A stretch of 64,000 bases of DNA from ENR-C20 sp942493145 (GCA_942493145.1 OW818679.1:1116001-1180000); one strand, 5' to 3'; positions 42,457 to 52,474 are shown, counted from the first letter of the stretch. Numbers and translations: made by a program. Notes: generated by a model from the letters alone, not told the origin.

Positions 42457-43355
42457 AACTGGGCAGCCGGAACAGTAACTTTTTTCCGACCACTGGCTAT
42501 TGAAATAATCACGGACGCCAATATGAGCACACTTCCTGCAATCTGGCCAAGTCCGGAGAAATTCTCGCCGATGAGCACGAAAGCCAGCATCACGGTGGTG
42601 AGGGGCTCCAGAGTATATATCAGGGTAGCCCTTTCCGGCTTGACGAATTTGAGCGCCTTGCTTTGAATAAGTTCAGTCGATACTGCAACGAATATGCTTG
42701 CAAATATGGCCGCTGCGAATACAGGGCTGGCAAGTCCGTAGAAATTTATGGATCCCACCTCGAAAGTGAGTGCAAGTATCATGAAAACAAACAAGTTGAA
42801 GGAATGGTGGACGAAGGTATATTGGACGGCATCAAGCTTCTTTGAAAACTTGTTGAGGGCTGCCAGTCGTATGGAGAAAAAAAGTGCGGCTCCAAGGGCG
42901 AAAAGATCACCGGTATGTAAGGAGAATGAACTGAAATCGCTGGTCAGCATGAATATTCCGACAATGGCTGTTATTGCTCCGATAATGAACTTAAAGCCTG
43001 GAAATTTTCTATCTACGACCATCATGATCAAAGGCGTCATTATGACCGAGGTCTGTATGATGAAGGAGGCATTGGAGCTGCTGGTGTGCTGCAGGGCCAG
43101 CATGCAGAAGGTGTTGCTCAATACTGCAAAGCTGCTTATTCCGATACTCAGGAAGATAGTGCCCTTACTCAGTGCTTTGATCGCTGGGAAGAAGAAGATA
43201 AGTATGGTTATAAGGCTGCCAAATGAGCATATTGCAAGTATGGAAAAACGCGGAAGATATCCCAGCAGCATCTTTGACCAGACATAGGAGGATCCCCACA
43301 AAATTGCATTTATCAATAGAAAAACCTGCGCGTTGCTCTTTTTTACGAATCCCAT
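42300..43355 (-). CDS. EamA/DMT-family permease with abnormal C-terminal tail
   Basis: This ten-helix drug/metabolite-transporter protein has two EamA halves (about residues 5-135 and 145-290). Residues after SGRKKVTVPAAQ, about 52 of them, are hydrophilic and encoded wholly on the antisense strand of the hemerythrin domain. Family members usually stop soon after the tenth helix, so the native end seems lost, with read-through into the neighbour. Start ATG 43355 (MGFVKKSN) has AGGAGG close upstream. Divergent from the AraC gene, which may control it. Substrate unknown. Confidence 0.85.
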   Translation of the reverse strand: MGFVKKSNAQVFLLINAILWGSSYVWSKMLLGYLPRFSILAICSFGSLITILIFFFPAIKALSKGTIFLSIGISSFAVLSNTFCMLALQHTSSSNASFIIQTSVIMTPLIMMVVDRKFPGFKFIIGAITAIVGIFMLTSDFSSFSLHTGDLFALGAALFFSIRLAALNKFSKKLDAVQYTFVHHSFNLFVFMILALTFEVGSINFYGLASPVFAAAIFASIFVAVSTELIQSKALKFVKPERATLIYTLEPLTTVMLAFVLIGENFSGLGQIAGSVLILASVIISIASGRKKVTVPAAQFYFCVNGKNFTSSANKCPIITSSTKKEKNAEGFSTPMINSSFKDRAFRVRSL

Positions 43356-43538
43356 TAGTCCTCCTTCGAGTGTTTCCATATGATAGCCCCATAAAGTTCA
43401 GCTCATGATTTATTATATTCAAAACAAAAGCAATATATAGTGCTAATTGTGCTTGATATATTGCAAAATGTGCTGTAAGCTAAAAACATATGCTAATATG
43501 CTTATATGGAAAAAGGATATAAACTGGAGGCTGATATT

Positions 43539-44432
43539 ATGAAATCTGTATCAGACGCTAAAAGCGAAGAAGCGAAAAGGGGATATCTGGAGTGTGATTT
43601 CAGACTCTTTCATCTCAAGGACCGCAAAAGCATGCAGTTTGAGTCCCACTATCATGATTTTGATAAAATAATCATTTTCATATCAGGAAATGTGACATAC
43701 CTTGTTGAGGGAAAGGCATACAAGCTTTCTCCATGGGACATCCTCCTCATAGGCAGGAATGAAATGCATAAACCTGTAATAGACCCGGAAGAGATATATG
43801 AGAGAATGGTCATATGGGTCAATCCGGAATTTCTTGATAAGCACAGTAATGAACAATGCAGACTTGAGGAATGCTTCAGGACCGCCGCAGAATCGGGATA
43901 CAACCTTTTGAGGACAGGACCTGAAACTCTCAGGGACATCAAACGCCTTCTGAACAATATGAAAGACTCCTGTAACAGCGGTGAATTCGGTAGCAGAATC
44001 CTTCAAAATTCCCTGTTCCTGCAGCTTGTAGTAAAGCTAAACAGGATATTTGCCGGAATCGACAGAGAAGAGAAGCAACCGATCGATATGGAATACGATG
44101 AGACGGTCAGGAGCATCATTGAATACATAAACAGTCATCTCGAAGAAGAGCTGTCAATCGACAGCATCGCAGAAAAATACTTCATCAGCAGGTACTACCT
44201 GATGCATAACTTCAAGAAGCATACAGGATACTCATTGCATAACTACATATTGCAAAAGCGGCTGATACTTGCCGGGTCACTTGTTAAAAACGGCATGCCT
44301 GCAACTGAAGCCAGCATCAGGAGCGGATTCTCCGATTATTCAAATTTTATAAGGGCATTTAAAAGGATGTACAGTCTTTCACCCAGGGAATATTGCAAAA
44401 ACAGCCACAAGCAGGAAATAAGTCATTTCTGA
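43539..44432 (+). CDS. AraC-family transcriptional regulator
   Basis: This 297-residue protein has an N-terminal cupin ligand-binding domain (SHYHDFDKIIIFISG, then LSPWDILLI) and a C-terminal double helix-turn-helix (LSIDSIAEKYFISRYYLMH and ASIRSGFSDYSNFIRAFK, residues about 205-290). Start ATG 43539 has GGAGG eight bases upstream; ATG 43506 is less likely. Divergent from the DMT permease, a layout typical of local regulation of an exporter. Confidence 0.9.
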   Translation: MKSVSDAKSEEAKRGYLECDFRLFHLKDRKSMQFESHYHDFDKIIIFISGNVTYLVEGKAYKLSPWDILLIGRNEMHKPVIDPEEIYERMVIWVNPEFLDKHSNEQCRLEECFRTAAESGYNLLRTGPETLRDIKRLLNNMKDSCNSGEFGSRILQNSLFLQLVVKLNRIFAGIDREEKQPIDMEYDETVRSIIEYINSHLEEELSIDSIAEKYFISRYYLMHNFKKHTGYSLHNYILQKRLILAGSLVKNGMPATEASIRSGFSDYSNFIRAFKRMYSLSPREYCKNSHKQEISHF

Positions 44433-44515
44433 CAAAAAATCATCACATTTGAACATATATGCCTAGAATTACAGTCTAATATGATATAATTGTCAGGAGA
44501 AAAAGGAGAAGCCTC

Positions 44516-45607
44516 ATGATAAACAGAAAGACACCATTAATATGGACCATTCTGGTATCGATTGCAGCTGTTTCTGTTATTGCAGCCGGGTATCTGTTCA
44601 ATTCATCCGTTTCCGGAGGCAGGAGTATCGAAACTGCAGTCTCTGCAGTCACAGGTGTTGAGCAGGTGATAACTCCAGAAAAAACCGTCAGGGATGATGG
44701 CTCTGCAGTACTGCAGCCACCCGCTGTTATAGAGGATGACAGTCTTACAACAGGCAGGAAATATGGCAAGGCACTGGTGGAGGAAGGTTCGAGGAATATC
44801 CTCATACTTGGAGAGGACAAGGTTTCATATCTGTATGATACCCTTGGCATCCTTAGTATTGACAGAAATGGCGAAATTATAAAAATCATAATGATCCCGA
44901 GGGATACATATGTTCAATATAACCAGAAAACAATCAATGTGCTGGCTGAAGAGGGCAAAGCTGAAGAGCCGGGCATATATAAAATCAATTATACGCACCA
45001 TATCGGAACCATGATAAAATATGAAGGCAGATTTAATGGGAGCTCCATAAGCTTCCTGGCGGATGTAGTGGAAGAGAAATTCGGCGTTCATATAGACGAG
45101 TACATAAAGGTCAATCTGGCCGGTTTTAAAGGGATCATCGACATATTGGGCGGTGTGGAGATGAGTGTACCTTATGATATGAACTATGATGATCCGGTAC
45201 AGGACCTGCACATACATCTGACAAAGGGCGTCCAGGTATTGGATGGTGAGGGGGCGGAAGGCTTCTCCAGGTTCAGGAAGGGCTATAAGGAAGATGGGAC
45301 TTTTTTTGAAATAGGTGACGATGGAAGGAAGAACAACCAGATAAAACTGATTAAGGCTGTCATCAAGCAACATGGGACAGTCAGGAATATTAAAAAGATT
45401 CCGGACATACTTAAAACACTGGGGAAAAATGTAAAGCACAGCATAGGGCTGGGAGATGTCCTGCAGACATATATGGGCATTGCCAGGGATATCGTGACTG
45501 ATGAATATAAGATAGAGAGTGAAGTGATTGAAACTGAACAAATAAGGATCAATGGCTCCGCTTATGTGGATTTTAAGGAGAATGCCGTTTCTATAAATGA
45601 TAATTGA
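44516..45607 (+). CDS. LytR-CpsA-Psr (LCP) family protein
   Basis: This 363-residue membrane-anchored protein has a short cytoplasmic N-terminus, one helix (residues 8-29), then an extracellular LCP domain with ILILGEDK, the conserved arginine in IPRDTYV, ILGGVEM, and the FSRFRKGYKEDG loop. LCP proteins attach wall teichoic acids or other glycopolymers to peptidoglycan. ATG with AGGAGAAG upstream. It ends 19 bases before the ABC ATPase gene. Confidence 0.92.
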   Translation: MINRKTPLIWTILVSIAAVSVIAAGYLFNSSVSGGRSIETAVSAVTGVEQVITPEKTVRDDGSAVLQPPAVIEDDSLTTGRKYGKALVEEGSRNILILGEDKVSYLYDTLGILSIDRNGEIIKIIMIPRDTYVQYNQKTINVLAEEGKAEEPGIYKINYTHHIGTMIKYEGRFNGSSISFLADVVEEKFGVHIDEYIKVNLAGFKGIIDILGGVEMSVPYDMNYDDPVQDLHIHLTKGVQVLDGEGAEGFSRFRKGYKEDGTFFEIGDDGRKNNQIKLIKAVIKQHGTVRNIKKIPDILKTLGKNVKHSIGLGDVLQTYMGIARDIVTDEYKIESEVIETEQIRINGSAYVDFKENAVSINDN

Positions 45608-45626
45608 GAACCTGAGGAGGTTTTTT

Positions 45627-46349
45627 ATGATAAAAATACAAAATGTATCAAAGTCATATAATAAAGGGGCGGTAAAGGCGGTTGACGACCTGAACCTTGA
45701 AGTCAAACCGGGTGAAATATTCGGCTTCCTGGGCCCAAATGGAGCAGGTAAGACGACGACGATTAAAATGATCGTTGGCCTTCTTAACCCCGACAGCGGA
45801 AAAATACTCATAAAGGGTTTTGACAATTCGACGGAGCCCCTCGATGCAAAAAGGAGTATAGGGTATGTCCCGGACAGCCCTGCATTGTATGACCGCCTGA
45901 CCGGTACTGAATATCTGAATTTCATGGCTGACGTTTACAAGGTTTCAACTGAATTGCGTAAAGAGAGGATTGAACATTATCTTGATATGTTTGAACTGAG
46001 GGATGCTGCAGGAGATCCGGTCAAGAGCTATTCACACGGCATGAAACAGAAGCTGGCGCTCACAGGTGCCCTTATACACGATCCTGCAGTCTGGATACTT
46101 GACGAACCTATGGTAGGGCTTGACCCGAAATCAGCGCACCTTCTTAAGGAACAGATGAGGGATCATTGCAACAAGGGCAACACAGTGTTCTTTTCGACAC
46201 ACATACTTGAGGTTGCTGAAAAACTCTGCGACAGGATAGGTATTATACATAAGGGAAAACTGATTGCCATAGGTACGATGGATGAATTAAGGCAAGGCGA
46301 CAACAGGGATTCCCTGGAAAATATATTTTTGGAGCTGACAGAACGATGA
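45627..46349 (+). CDS. ABC transporter ATP-binding protein
   Basis: This 240-residue ABC-2 type ATPase has Walker A GPNGAGKTTT, signature SYSHGMKQKLALTGAL (degenerate LSGGQ), Walker B VWILDEP, and H-loop FFSTHILE. Start ATG 45627 after GAGGAGG. Overlaps the permease gene by four bases (ATGA), so the two make one exporter. Substrate unknown; an LCP gene is next to it. Confidence 0.94.
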   Translation: MIKIQNVSKSYNKGAVKAVDDLNLEVKPGEIFGFLGPNGAGKTTTIKMIVGLLNPDSGKILIKGFDNSTEPLDAKRSIGYVPDSPALYDRLTGTEYLNFMADVYKVSTELRKERIEHYLDMFELRDAAGDPVKSYSHGMKQKLALTGALIHDPAVWILDEPMVGLDPKSAHLLKEQMRDHCNKGNTVFFSTHILEVAEKLCDRIGIIHKGKLIAIGTMDELRQGDNRDSLENIFLELTER

Positions 46350-48028
46350 ATACTATGTTATCTCTGATAAAGCTACAACTGAATTCAAACTTCGGAATAT
46401 CAGCATTGAAATACAAGTTCACGAAGGAGAAGAAAAAGAGGTGGGAGCCTGTTTTGATCGGACTCTCAATACTCTTTGGTGTAGGCTCGCTTCTTGTGTT
46501 GTACACACTGGGAATGACAGGTTTGTTCATAGCGGGTAAAGCCATTGGACATCCGGAAATTGTTCTTACTATAGCCTTTATGGGGGCACAGCTTTTCATA
46601 CTGGTATTTGGGATGTTCTATATACTGGGCGCCTTTTATTTCTCGCGGGATCTTGAGATGCTGGTGCCGCTCCCGTTGAAGCCCTATGAGGTGATAGGAG
46701 GAAAGTTTGCTGTTGTCATGGTCAACGAATACCTGACAGTTTTCCCTATAATCCTGCCGCCTCTCCTCATTTATGGGATTGGTACGGGACAAGGCCTTTT
46801 CTACTGGGTCAAGGGACTGATACTATTATTAACGGCTCCTGCCATACCACTCATCATAGGGGCACTTTTCATCATGCTTCTGATGCGGGTGGTGAATCTC
46901 AGGCGGAACAAGGACCTTTTTGCCATCATAGGGGGCTTTACAGGCTTGATTTTGGCACTTGGCTTTAATCTGATCTTTCAAAACGTGCCGGAGAATGCAG
47001 GAGCGGACTATTTCCAGAGCATCCTTGCAAGTCAGTATGGTTTAATTGAAGCAATCGGAAATAAATTTCCACCTGCAATATGGGCAACCCTTGGGCTTTC
47101 CCAGGGAGGCACTTTTGGATTTGGCCAATTTCTTCTGTTTTTAGCTGTGTCGCTGCTGATGCTTGCCGCGATGCTGTGGTTGTCCAACCAGGTGTTTTAT
47201 AAAGCGCTCCTTGCAGGGCAGGAGGTTTCCAGGAAAAGAAAGGTACTCAGCAACATCGATTTCAGACGCCAGTATGATAGGGCTTCAAGCCCCGTATGGG
47301 CGATACTGGCAAGGGAGTGGAAACTTCTGATGCGATCGCCGCTGTATGTTATAAATGGAATGACCGGAGCGGTGATAGGTCCGTTCCTCGTAATAGTATT
47401 AGCCCTCACGCGGGGTAGTGACGAGGACAGCATGATGATAATGAATGCGCTGAACAATCCCGATTATGCCGTTTATGTCACTTTAGGCGGATTAGGGCTG
47501 ATGCTTTTCACTGCGGGAATGAACATAGTAGCTTCCACGGCGGTTTCCAGGGAGGGCCAGACCTTCTGGATAGCAAAAATGATACCGGTCGCAGGCCGTC
47601 AACAGGTTATTGGCAAATTCCTGCATGGCTGGCTGATATCTTTAATTGGCATAATAACTACCTGCATAGCACTGGCCATTTTTCCCGGATTCTCCATCAG
47701 CAGGATACTTGTGATAGCCTTGCTGGCCGTTATATGTTCGATATCGATGATAGCCCTGAACCTTCTGATAGATATCATTCGTCCAAAGCTCTTCTGGAAC
47801 AGTGAGCAGGAGGCTATGAAGCAGAATCTCAACGGCGGATTGGGAATGCTTGTATCGGTGATAAACATAGTTCTGCTGGCCGCCGCTGCAATAATACCCA
47901 TTATCCTGCAAATGCCCGAATGGACATCATTTTTAGCGGTCGGTATCCTTGCCGTAATCATCGACATCGTATCGCTGACGGCCGTATTAAAAATCGCAGA
48001 TCGCAGATACAAGCAAATTGAAGTCTGA
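46346..48028 (+). CDS. ABC-2 type exporter permease
   Basis: This 560-residue membrane protein has about twelve helices in two halves, separated by a cytoplasmic segment (VSRKRKVLSNIDFRRQYDRAS). Belongs to the large, one-gene permeases paired with an ABC-2 ATPase. Translational coupling with the ATPase gene through an ATGA overlap. No substrate signature is recognisable. Confidence 0.88.
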   Translation: MNTMLSLIKLQLNSNFGISALKYKFTKEKKKRWEPVLIGLSILFGVGSLLVLYTLGMTGLFIAGKAIGHPEIVLTIAFMGAQLFILVFGMFYILGAFYFSRDLEMLVPLPLKPYEVIGGKFAVVMVNEYLTVFPIILPPLLIYGIGTGQGLFYWVKGLILLLTAPAIPLIIGALFIMLLMRVVNLRRNKDLFAIIGGFTGLILALGFNLIFQNVPENAGADYFQSILASQYGLIEAIGNKFPPAIWATLGLSQGGTFGFGQFLLFLAVSLLMLAAMLWLSNQVFYKALLAGQEVSRKRKVLSNIDFRRQYDRASSPVWAILAREWKLLMRSPLYVINGMTGAVIGPFLVIVLALTRGSDEDSMMIMNALNNPDYAVYVTLGGLGLMLFTAGMNIVASTAVSREGQTFWIAKMIPVAGRQQVIGKFLHGWLISLIGIITTCIALAIFPGFSISRILVIALLAVICSISMIALNLLIDIIRPKLFWNSEQEAMKQNLNGGLGMLVSVINIVLLAAAAIIPIILQMPEWTSFLAVGILAVIIDIVSLTAVLKIADRRYKQIEV

Positions 48029-48112
48029 AAGATAACAATAGAATAAGAATAGAGTAACAATAGACTATATTCGGATATGCTGAAAATAGCAATCCAGCCA
48101 GGAGGAAAGATA

Positions 48113-48691
48113 ATGTCAAAATTAATGTGGAAACCGTCTACACTTCTGAATCCAGTGCCGCTTGTTATGGTCACCAGTGCTGATAAAGACGGAAAACCCA
48201 ATATAATAACCCTTGCATGGGCAGGAACCATAAACTCGGAACCCCCTATGATATCGGTGTCGATAAGGAAAGAAAGATACTCATATAACCTCATCAAGGA
48301 TAAGGGTGAATTCGCTGTGAACCTTGTAACAGAGCAGCTTGTACAGGCAGCTGACTTTTGCGGGGTGAAGTCCGGTAAGGACATGGATAAGTTCTCCACA
48401 ACCGGTCTGACACCTGAGAAGGCTTCGGTAATAAGTGTTCCAGTGATAAAGGAATCTCCAGTATCACTGGAATGTGTCGTGAAAAACATTTTAGAACTGG
48501 GATCCCACGATATGTTCATAGCAGAAGTGGTATCGGTGAATGTCGAAGAGGGTTTACTTGATCCGAACGGAAAACTGGAACTGGAAAAGGCAGGCCTGGT
48601 CTGCTATTCACATGGCAAGTACTGGTCTCTGGCAAAAAACCTGGGTTTCTTCGGTTATTCCGTTGCGAAGAAAAAGAATATAAAAAGGTAA
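48113..48691 (+). CDS. Flavin reductase-like (flavoredoxin) family protein
   Basis: This 192-residue FMN-binding split-barrel protein has VPLVMVTSADKDGKPNIITLAWAG split over the first strands, PPMISVSIRKERYSYN, and FAVNLV. Members act as flavoredoxins or NAD(P)H:flavin reductases. Start ATG 48113 has AGGAGGAAAG; an upstream in-frame ATG at 48077 lies before it. Convergent with the HD-GYP gene with only 7 bp between stop codons. Confidence 0.9.
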   Translation: MSKLMWKPSTLLNPVPLVMVTSADKDGKPNIITLAWAGTINSEPPMISVSIRKERYSYNLIKDKGEFAVNLVTEQLVQAADFCGVKSGKDMDKFSTTGLTPEKASVISVPVIKESPVSLECVVKNILELGSHDMFIAEVVSVNVEEGLLDPNGKLELEKAGLVCYSHGKYWSLAKNLGFFGYSVAKKKNIKR

Positions 48692-48698
48692 TACCGAC

Positions 48699-50774
48699 TT
48701 ATGAATTGATTTCAAGAAAATAATCAAGAAGCATTGGGTCAAACTGTGTTCCGGCACAAGCTTTGAGTTCTGCCAGCGCCTCCTGCAAAGGCATGGCTTT
48801 CCTGTAAGGGCGGTCATTTACCATTGCATCGAAGGCATCGACTATGGATATGATTCTGCACTGTATTGGAATCTGGGTACCTTTCAGTTCGTGAGGGTAT
48901 CCGCCTCCATTCCACCATTCGTGATGTTTCAGGATATAGTCGGAAATATGAGTGAGCTCATGAGAGGAAAGAGCTATCTTCTGTCCTATGTTGCAGTGTC
49001 TCTGCATTTCAAGTTTTTCCTCAGATGTCAGCTTTCCGTTTTTGAATAGAAGCCTGTCAGGGATACCTACCTTTCCGATATCATGGAACCGTGCAAGCAA
49101 TACAACCTCCTCGGTTGTGTCCTTTGCCAGGCCCATACTCCGGCAGAGAGCGGCAGAATAGTGCTGCATCCTTTCGGTATGCTCCTCTGTTATATTGTCC
49201 CTGGCTTCCAGCATATTCATGAGGGTTTTGACCAGGCTGTTTCTGGAGCTTTTAATGTGAGTAAGCTTCTCCCTGGACATCCTGTCATATGCTTCCTTGT
49301 ATACATCGGAAAAATCTCTGCTTTTCTCATATGAAAGGTCATATCCGATTGAAAGGCTGAGCAGGTTGTCAGGCTCTTTCCTGTTGCTTTCATCAATTTC
49401 CTTGTGTATTCTTTCAACCAGCTGTACGGTTTCATATCTGTTTGCTGACTGGATCACCATCGCAAACTCGTCGCCACCGACCCTTGAAATCAATGTATTG
49501 GGTTTTGCAGCAGAGGACAGGATTTCAGCAGTTCTGACCAGCAGCTGGTCTCCATATGTGTGACCAAGGGTTTCATTAATGAATTTCAGCCCGTCTACGT
49601 CACAAAGCACATAGGCCAGAGGATAGGCACCATCGTATGAAAGCCTCTCTATTTCACTTTCAAAAAAGCTTCTGTTGTACAAGCCGGTAAGTGTATCATA
49701 TAGAAGAAGGTATTCCATCTTCTCCTCGTTTTTCTTTCTTTCTTCGATTTCTTTTTCCAGTAGTTTAATTGAACTCATATCATGAGCTACCATAACAATA
49801 TATCCTGGTTTGCCAGTATTGTTGTTGATGCTGGTGATGTTTATGCTGAAGGGGAGGGTATCACCGTTTATTGTCATGAAAGGTTGTTCGTATGTTATGT
49901 TCATCTTATCATTAAGGCAGATGCTTTTTAGTTCAGTGGGTTTCAAGTTGCTTGTGATTGCCTCCACCGGCTTGCCAATAAGCTCATCTTCTGAAAATCC
50001 GAGGTAATCATATACGCGGTTGTTCACTTTAAGAATATTGCCCTTTATATCCATAAGGACCACGATATCCATTGTGTTCTGCAGAACTCCGTTACTGGCC
50101 ATTTGCCAGTCAGGGACAGACTTTTTGAAACTTGGTATGATACAAATAACTGCAAAACTCAACAGTATCATAAGGACAGGAGTGGTGATGAGATTGTTTG
50201 AATATCCGAAAGATGGCAGAATGTAATATGCTGCACATCCGATCAAGGCTATGGGAATGCCACTAAGGATTAGTACTCTGGCTTTTCTTGCATCCAGACC
50301 ATATTGTGACTTCTCCTTCCATTTGAAGAGGACGGCAGTAGATATTGCATAAAATATTACGTGATAACTATTCAGCAATACCATGAAGAGAATATTCTGC
50401 ATTGGGTTGATTGCAAATAAAGATATCAGCAATAAGGATAATATCAGCATTATGGTTCCCGGGAGAAACATCAACCTGATTCCTGAGCTGGAATCCATAC
50501 GGTTTCTGATTGATGAAACAATGAGGATAAATAAAAGGAAGAAAGCGGGGAAATAAGATATGGAAACAAGCTGCAGACAGCTTAAAACGCTTGCAGCGAT
50601 GCTCCCTGAGGACAAAAGCCTGATTCCATCGGCAGCTGCCCATATAGATAAAAGGATACTACAGATTGACATAATTCTAGTCAACCTGTTTTTATCACGG
50701 GAAGTTATCAAAAGTAATAAATAAAAAGAGTACAGTGCTGACGCTATAAAGAAAACCAATATGCTCAGTACCAT
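48699..50774 (-). CDS. Membrane PAS-GGDEF-HD-GYP c-di-GMP protein
   Basis: This 691-residue protein has seven to eight N-terminal membrane helices (to about residue 225), PAS (about 230-345), coiled coil, GGDEF with intact RVGGDEF (about 355-510), and HD-GYP with HDIGKVGIPD and HHEWWNGGGYP. It has both a cyclase-type and a phosphodiesterase-type domain, so it may switch or one half may be regulatory. Start ATG 50774 (MVLSILVFF) with GGGGAG upstream; longer in-frame starts would put a hydrophilic stretch before the first helix. Confidence 0.92.
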   Translation of the reverse strand: MVLSILVFFIASALYSFYLLLLITSRDKNRLTRIMSICSILLSIWAAADGIRLLSSGSIAASVLSCLQLVSISYFPAFFLLFILIVSSIRNRMDSSSGIRLMFLPGTIMLILSLLLISLFAINPMQNILFMVLLNSYHVIFYAISTAVLFKWKEKSQYGLDARKARVLILSGIPIALIGCAAYYILPSFGYSNNLITTPVLMILLSFAVICIIPSFKKSVPDWQMASNGVLQNTMDIVVLMDIKGNILKVNNRVYDYLGFSEDELIGKPVEAITSNLKPTELKSICLNDKMNITYEQPFMTINGDTLPFSINITSINNNTGKPGYIVMVAHDMSSIKLLEKEIEERKKNEEKMEYLLLYDTLTGLYNRSFFESEIERLSYDGAYPLAYVLCDVDGLKFINETLGHTYGDQLLVRTAEILSSAAKPNTLISRVGGDEFAMVIQSANRYETVQLVERIHKEIDESNRKEPDNLLSLSIGYDLSYEKSRDFSDVYKEAYDRMSREKLTHIKSSRNSLVKTLMNMLEARDNITEEHTERMQHYSAALCRSMGLAKDTTEEVVLLARFHDIGKVGIPDRLLFKNGKLTSEEKLEMQRHCNIGQKIALSSHELTHISDYILKHHEWWNGGGYPHELKGTQIPIQCRIISIVDAFDAMVNDRPYRKAMPLQEALAELKACAGTQFDPMLLDYFLEINS

Positions 50775-50956
50775 GGCCGTCTCCCCATGGCAGTATGCAG
50801 GCATACTGCCCCTTGTCTTTTGTGTGTATATGTCGTAATTGCAAGCATTATAGCATATATACAAATATTGTAGCATATAATGGAAGTGGTTACAATCCCA
50901 TATACAATACCGAATATTACATTATTGTTACGCCACGGCTAATTGGTAAGGAAGAG

Positions 50957-51022
50957 TGTGACAGAGGGACGGAGATGAGTTTGACAGAGGGACGGGGAAG
51001 ATGTCAACGTCCCTCTGCACAC
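50957..51022 (-). repeat. G-rich intergenic repeat, member C, with hairpin
   Basis: TGACAGAGGGACGG occurs twice in tandem (about 23 bases apart) and is followed by ACGTCCCTCTG, its inverse. It lies just after the PFK stop codon and can act as that gene's terminator. Confidence 0.6.
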
Positions 51023-51024
51023 TT

Positions 51025-52266
51025 CTATACAGGTATCTTTTTTAATTTTGCAAATCTGGGAAGGCCGTTTTCATAAGGTGGTGCGGATTCACCCTGGATC
51101 AGAGGCAGGGCATAATTGATGAAATCCATAGTCATACCTGTGCCTTCAGCATTGATCCATTCAAGAGGTATCTTCTTTTCCTTGTTTGCAACGTCATTCA
51201 AATTGACAAGCTTTATGCCACAATCGTATATGGACCCCTCTTTTCTTTCGAAAGCTACCATATAATCAGTCTTGCCTTCGATAGCATATTTGACGGCCAT
51301 CCTGCCTGCCAGATATGCTTCTTCGACATCAGTCTTCGAGCCGGAGTGAGCAGCACAACGCTGCAGGAGACTGAACTCGATACCACGTACCTTTGCTCCG
51401 GTCTTATCCTTAACAATTGAAGCCAGTGTTGCGGCCAGGCCTCCCAGCTGTGAATGGCCGAAGGCATCCTTGCTCTGAGCAAGGGTGGAACCGTATTCGG
51501 ATATATATACTCCGTCCTTGTCTTTAATGCCTTCTGAGACGGCAACTATTACATTTTTGTTTTTATCGTATATTGATGATGCATTCTGCAAGAAACGATC
51601 AAGGTCAAAAGTTACTTCCGGAAGATAAATCAAATCCGGTCCATAACCACCGTATGAGGCAAGAGCCGATGATGCGGTAAGCCAGCCTGCATTCCTGCCC
51701 ATAATCTCCAGGACTGTTATCATTCCTTTGTCATATACCCTGGCATCATGATAAATCTCCATTGTTGATGTAGCAAGGTATTTTGCAGCACTTCCGAAAC
51801 CGGGACAGTGATCGGTTCCCCAAAGGTCATTGTCAATAGTTTTGGGAACGCCCATGATGCGGCATTCATATCCGGATTTCTGCATATACTTGCTGACCTT
51901 GTTGCATGTATCCATGGAATCGTTGCCGCCATTATAAAAGAAGTACCGGATATTATACTTTTTGAAAACTTCGAGAAGCTTTTTGTAGTCGGTATCATCC
52001 TCTTCAATGCTCTTCAGTTTATACCGTACAGATCCGAGGGCTGATGAAGGAGTAGTTTTCAATAGTTCAAGCTCACGCGGGTCCTCCTTGCTTATATCGT
52101 AAAACTTTTCATCAAGGATCCCCTTTATTCCATGAGCAGCTCCATAAACTGCCGTAATATCACCTTGCGCGAGAGCTTCATGAAAAACGCCTGCAGCGCT
52201 GGCATTGATTACTGATGTTGGGCCGCCTGATTGTCCAAAAATACATGCACCTTTTAAATTACTCAT
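51025..52266 (-). CDS. pfp: 6-phosphofructokinase, probably PPi-dependent
   Basis: This 413-residue protein has the PFK fold: QSGGPTSVINAS at the N-terminus, GGNDSMDT in place of the ATP-type GGDGS (an Asp here is the usual mark of pyrophosphate use), PKTIDNDL, and GRNAGWL. Such enzymes are reversible and common in clostridial glycolysis. Start ATG 52266 with GGAGGTG upstream. Divergent from the aldolase gene that follows in glycolysis. Confidence 0.92.
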   Translation of the reverse strand: MSNLKGACIFGQSGGPTSVINASAAGVFHEALAQGDITAVYGAAHGIKGILDEKFYDISKEDPRELELLKTTPSSALGSVRYKLKSIEEDDTDYKKLLEVFKKYNIRYFFYNGGNDSMDTCNKVSKYMQKSGYECRIMGVPKTIDNDLWGTDHCPGFGSAAKYLATSTMEIYHDARVYDKGMITVLEIMGRNAGWLTASSALASYGGYGPDLIYLPEVTFDLDRFLQNASSIYDKNKNVIVAVSEGIKDKDGVYISEYGSTLAQSKDAFGHSQLGGLAATLASIVKDKTGAKVRGIEFSLLQRCAAHSGSKTDVEEAYLAGRMAVKYAIEGKTDYMVAFERKEGSIYDCGIKLVNLNDVANKEKKIPLEWINAEGTGMTMDFINYALPLIQGESAPPYENGLPRFAKLKKIPV

Positions 52267-52439
52267 TGTTCAGCACCTCCGAATAATTGTTCATTTTAAA
52301 ATTCCCATTTAATATATGTAATAATGGGTATAATTATCTTATATGCTATTGCTAAAAAGCCATTCAACAGTTTAAAATATACCATAAGGTGCAATAAATT
52401 GCAATTGGAGTTAGATAAAAATTTAACACACTTTCCTTT

Positions 52440-52473
52440 GATATTAACATACTATCCAAGGATATTAACATAC
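52440..52473. promoter_or_regulatory. Direct repeat GATATTAACATAC upstream of the aldolase promoter
   Basis: Two exact 13-bp copies at 52440-52452 and 52461-52473, 21 bp apart (two helical turns), ending one base before the -35 box. It looks like an operator for a regulator binding on one face of the DNA. Confidence 0.55.
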
Positions 52474-52474
52474 C

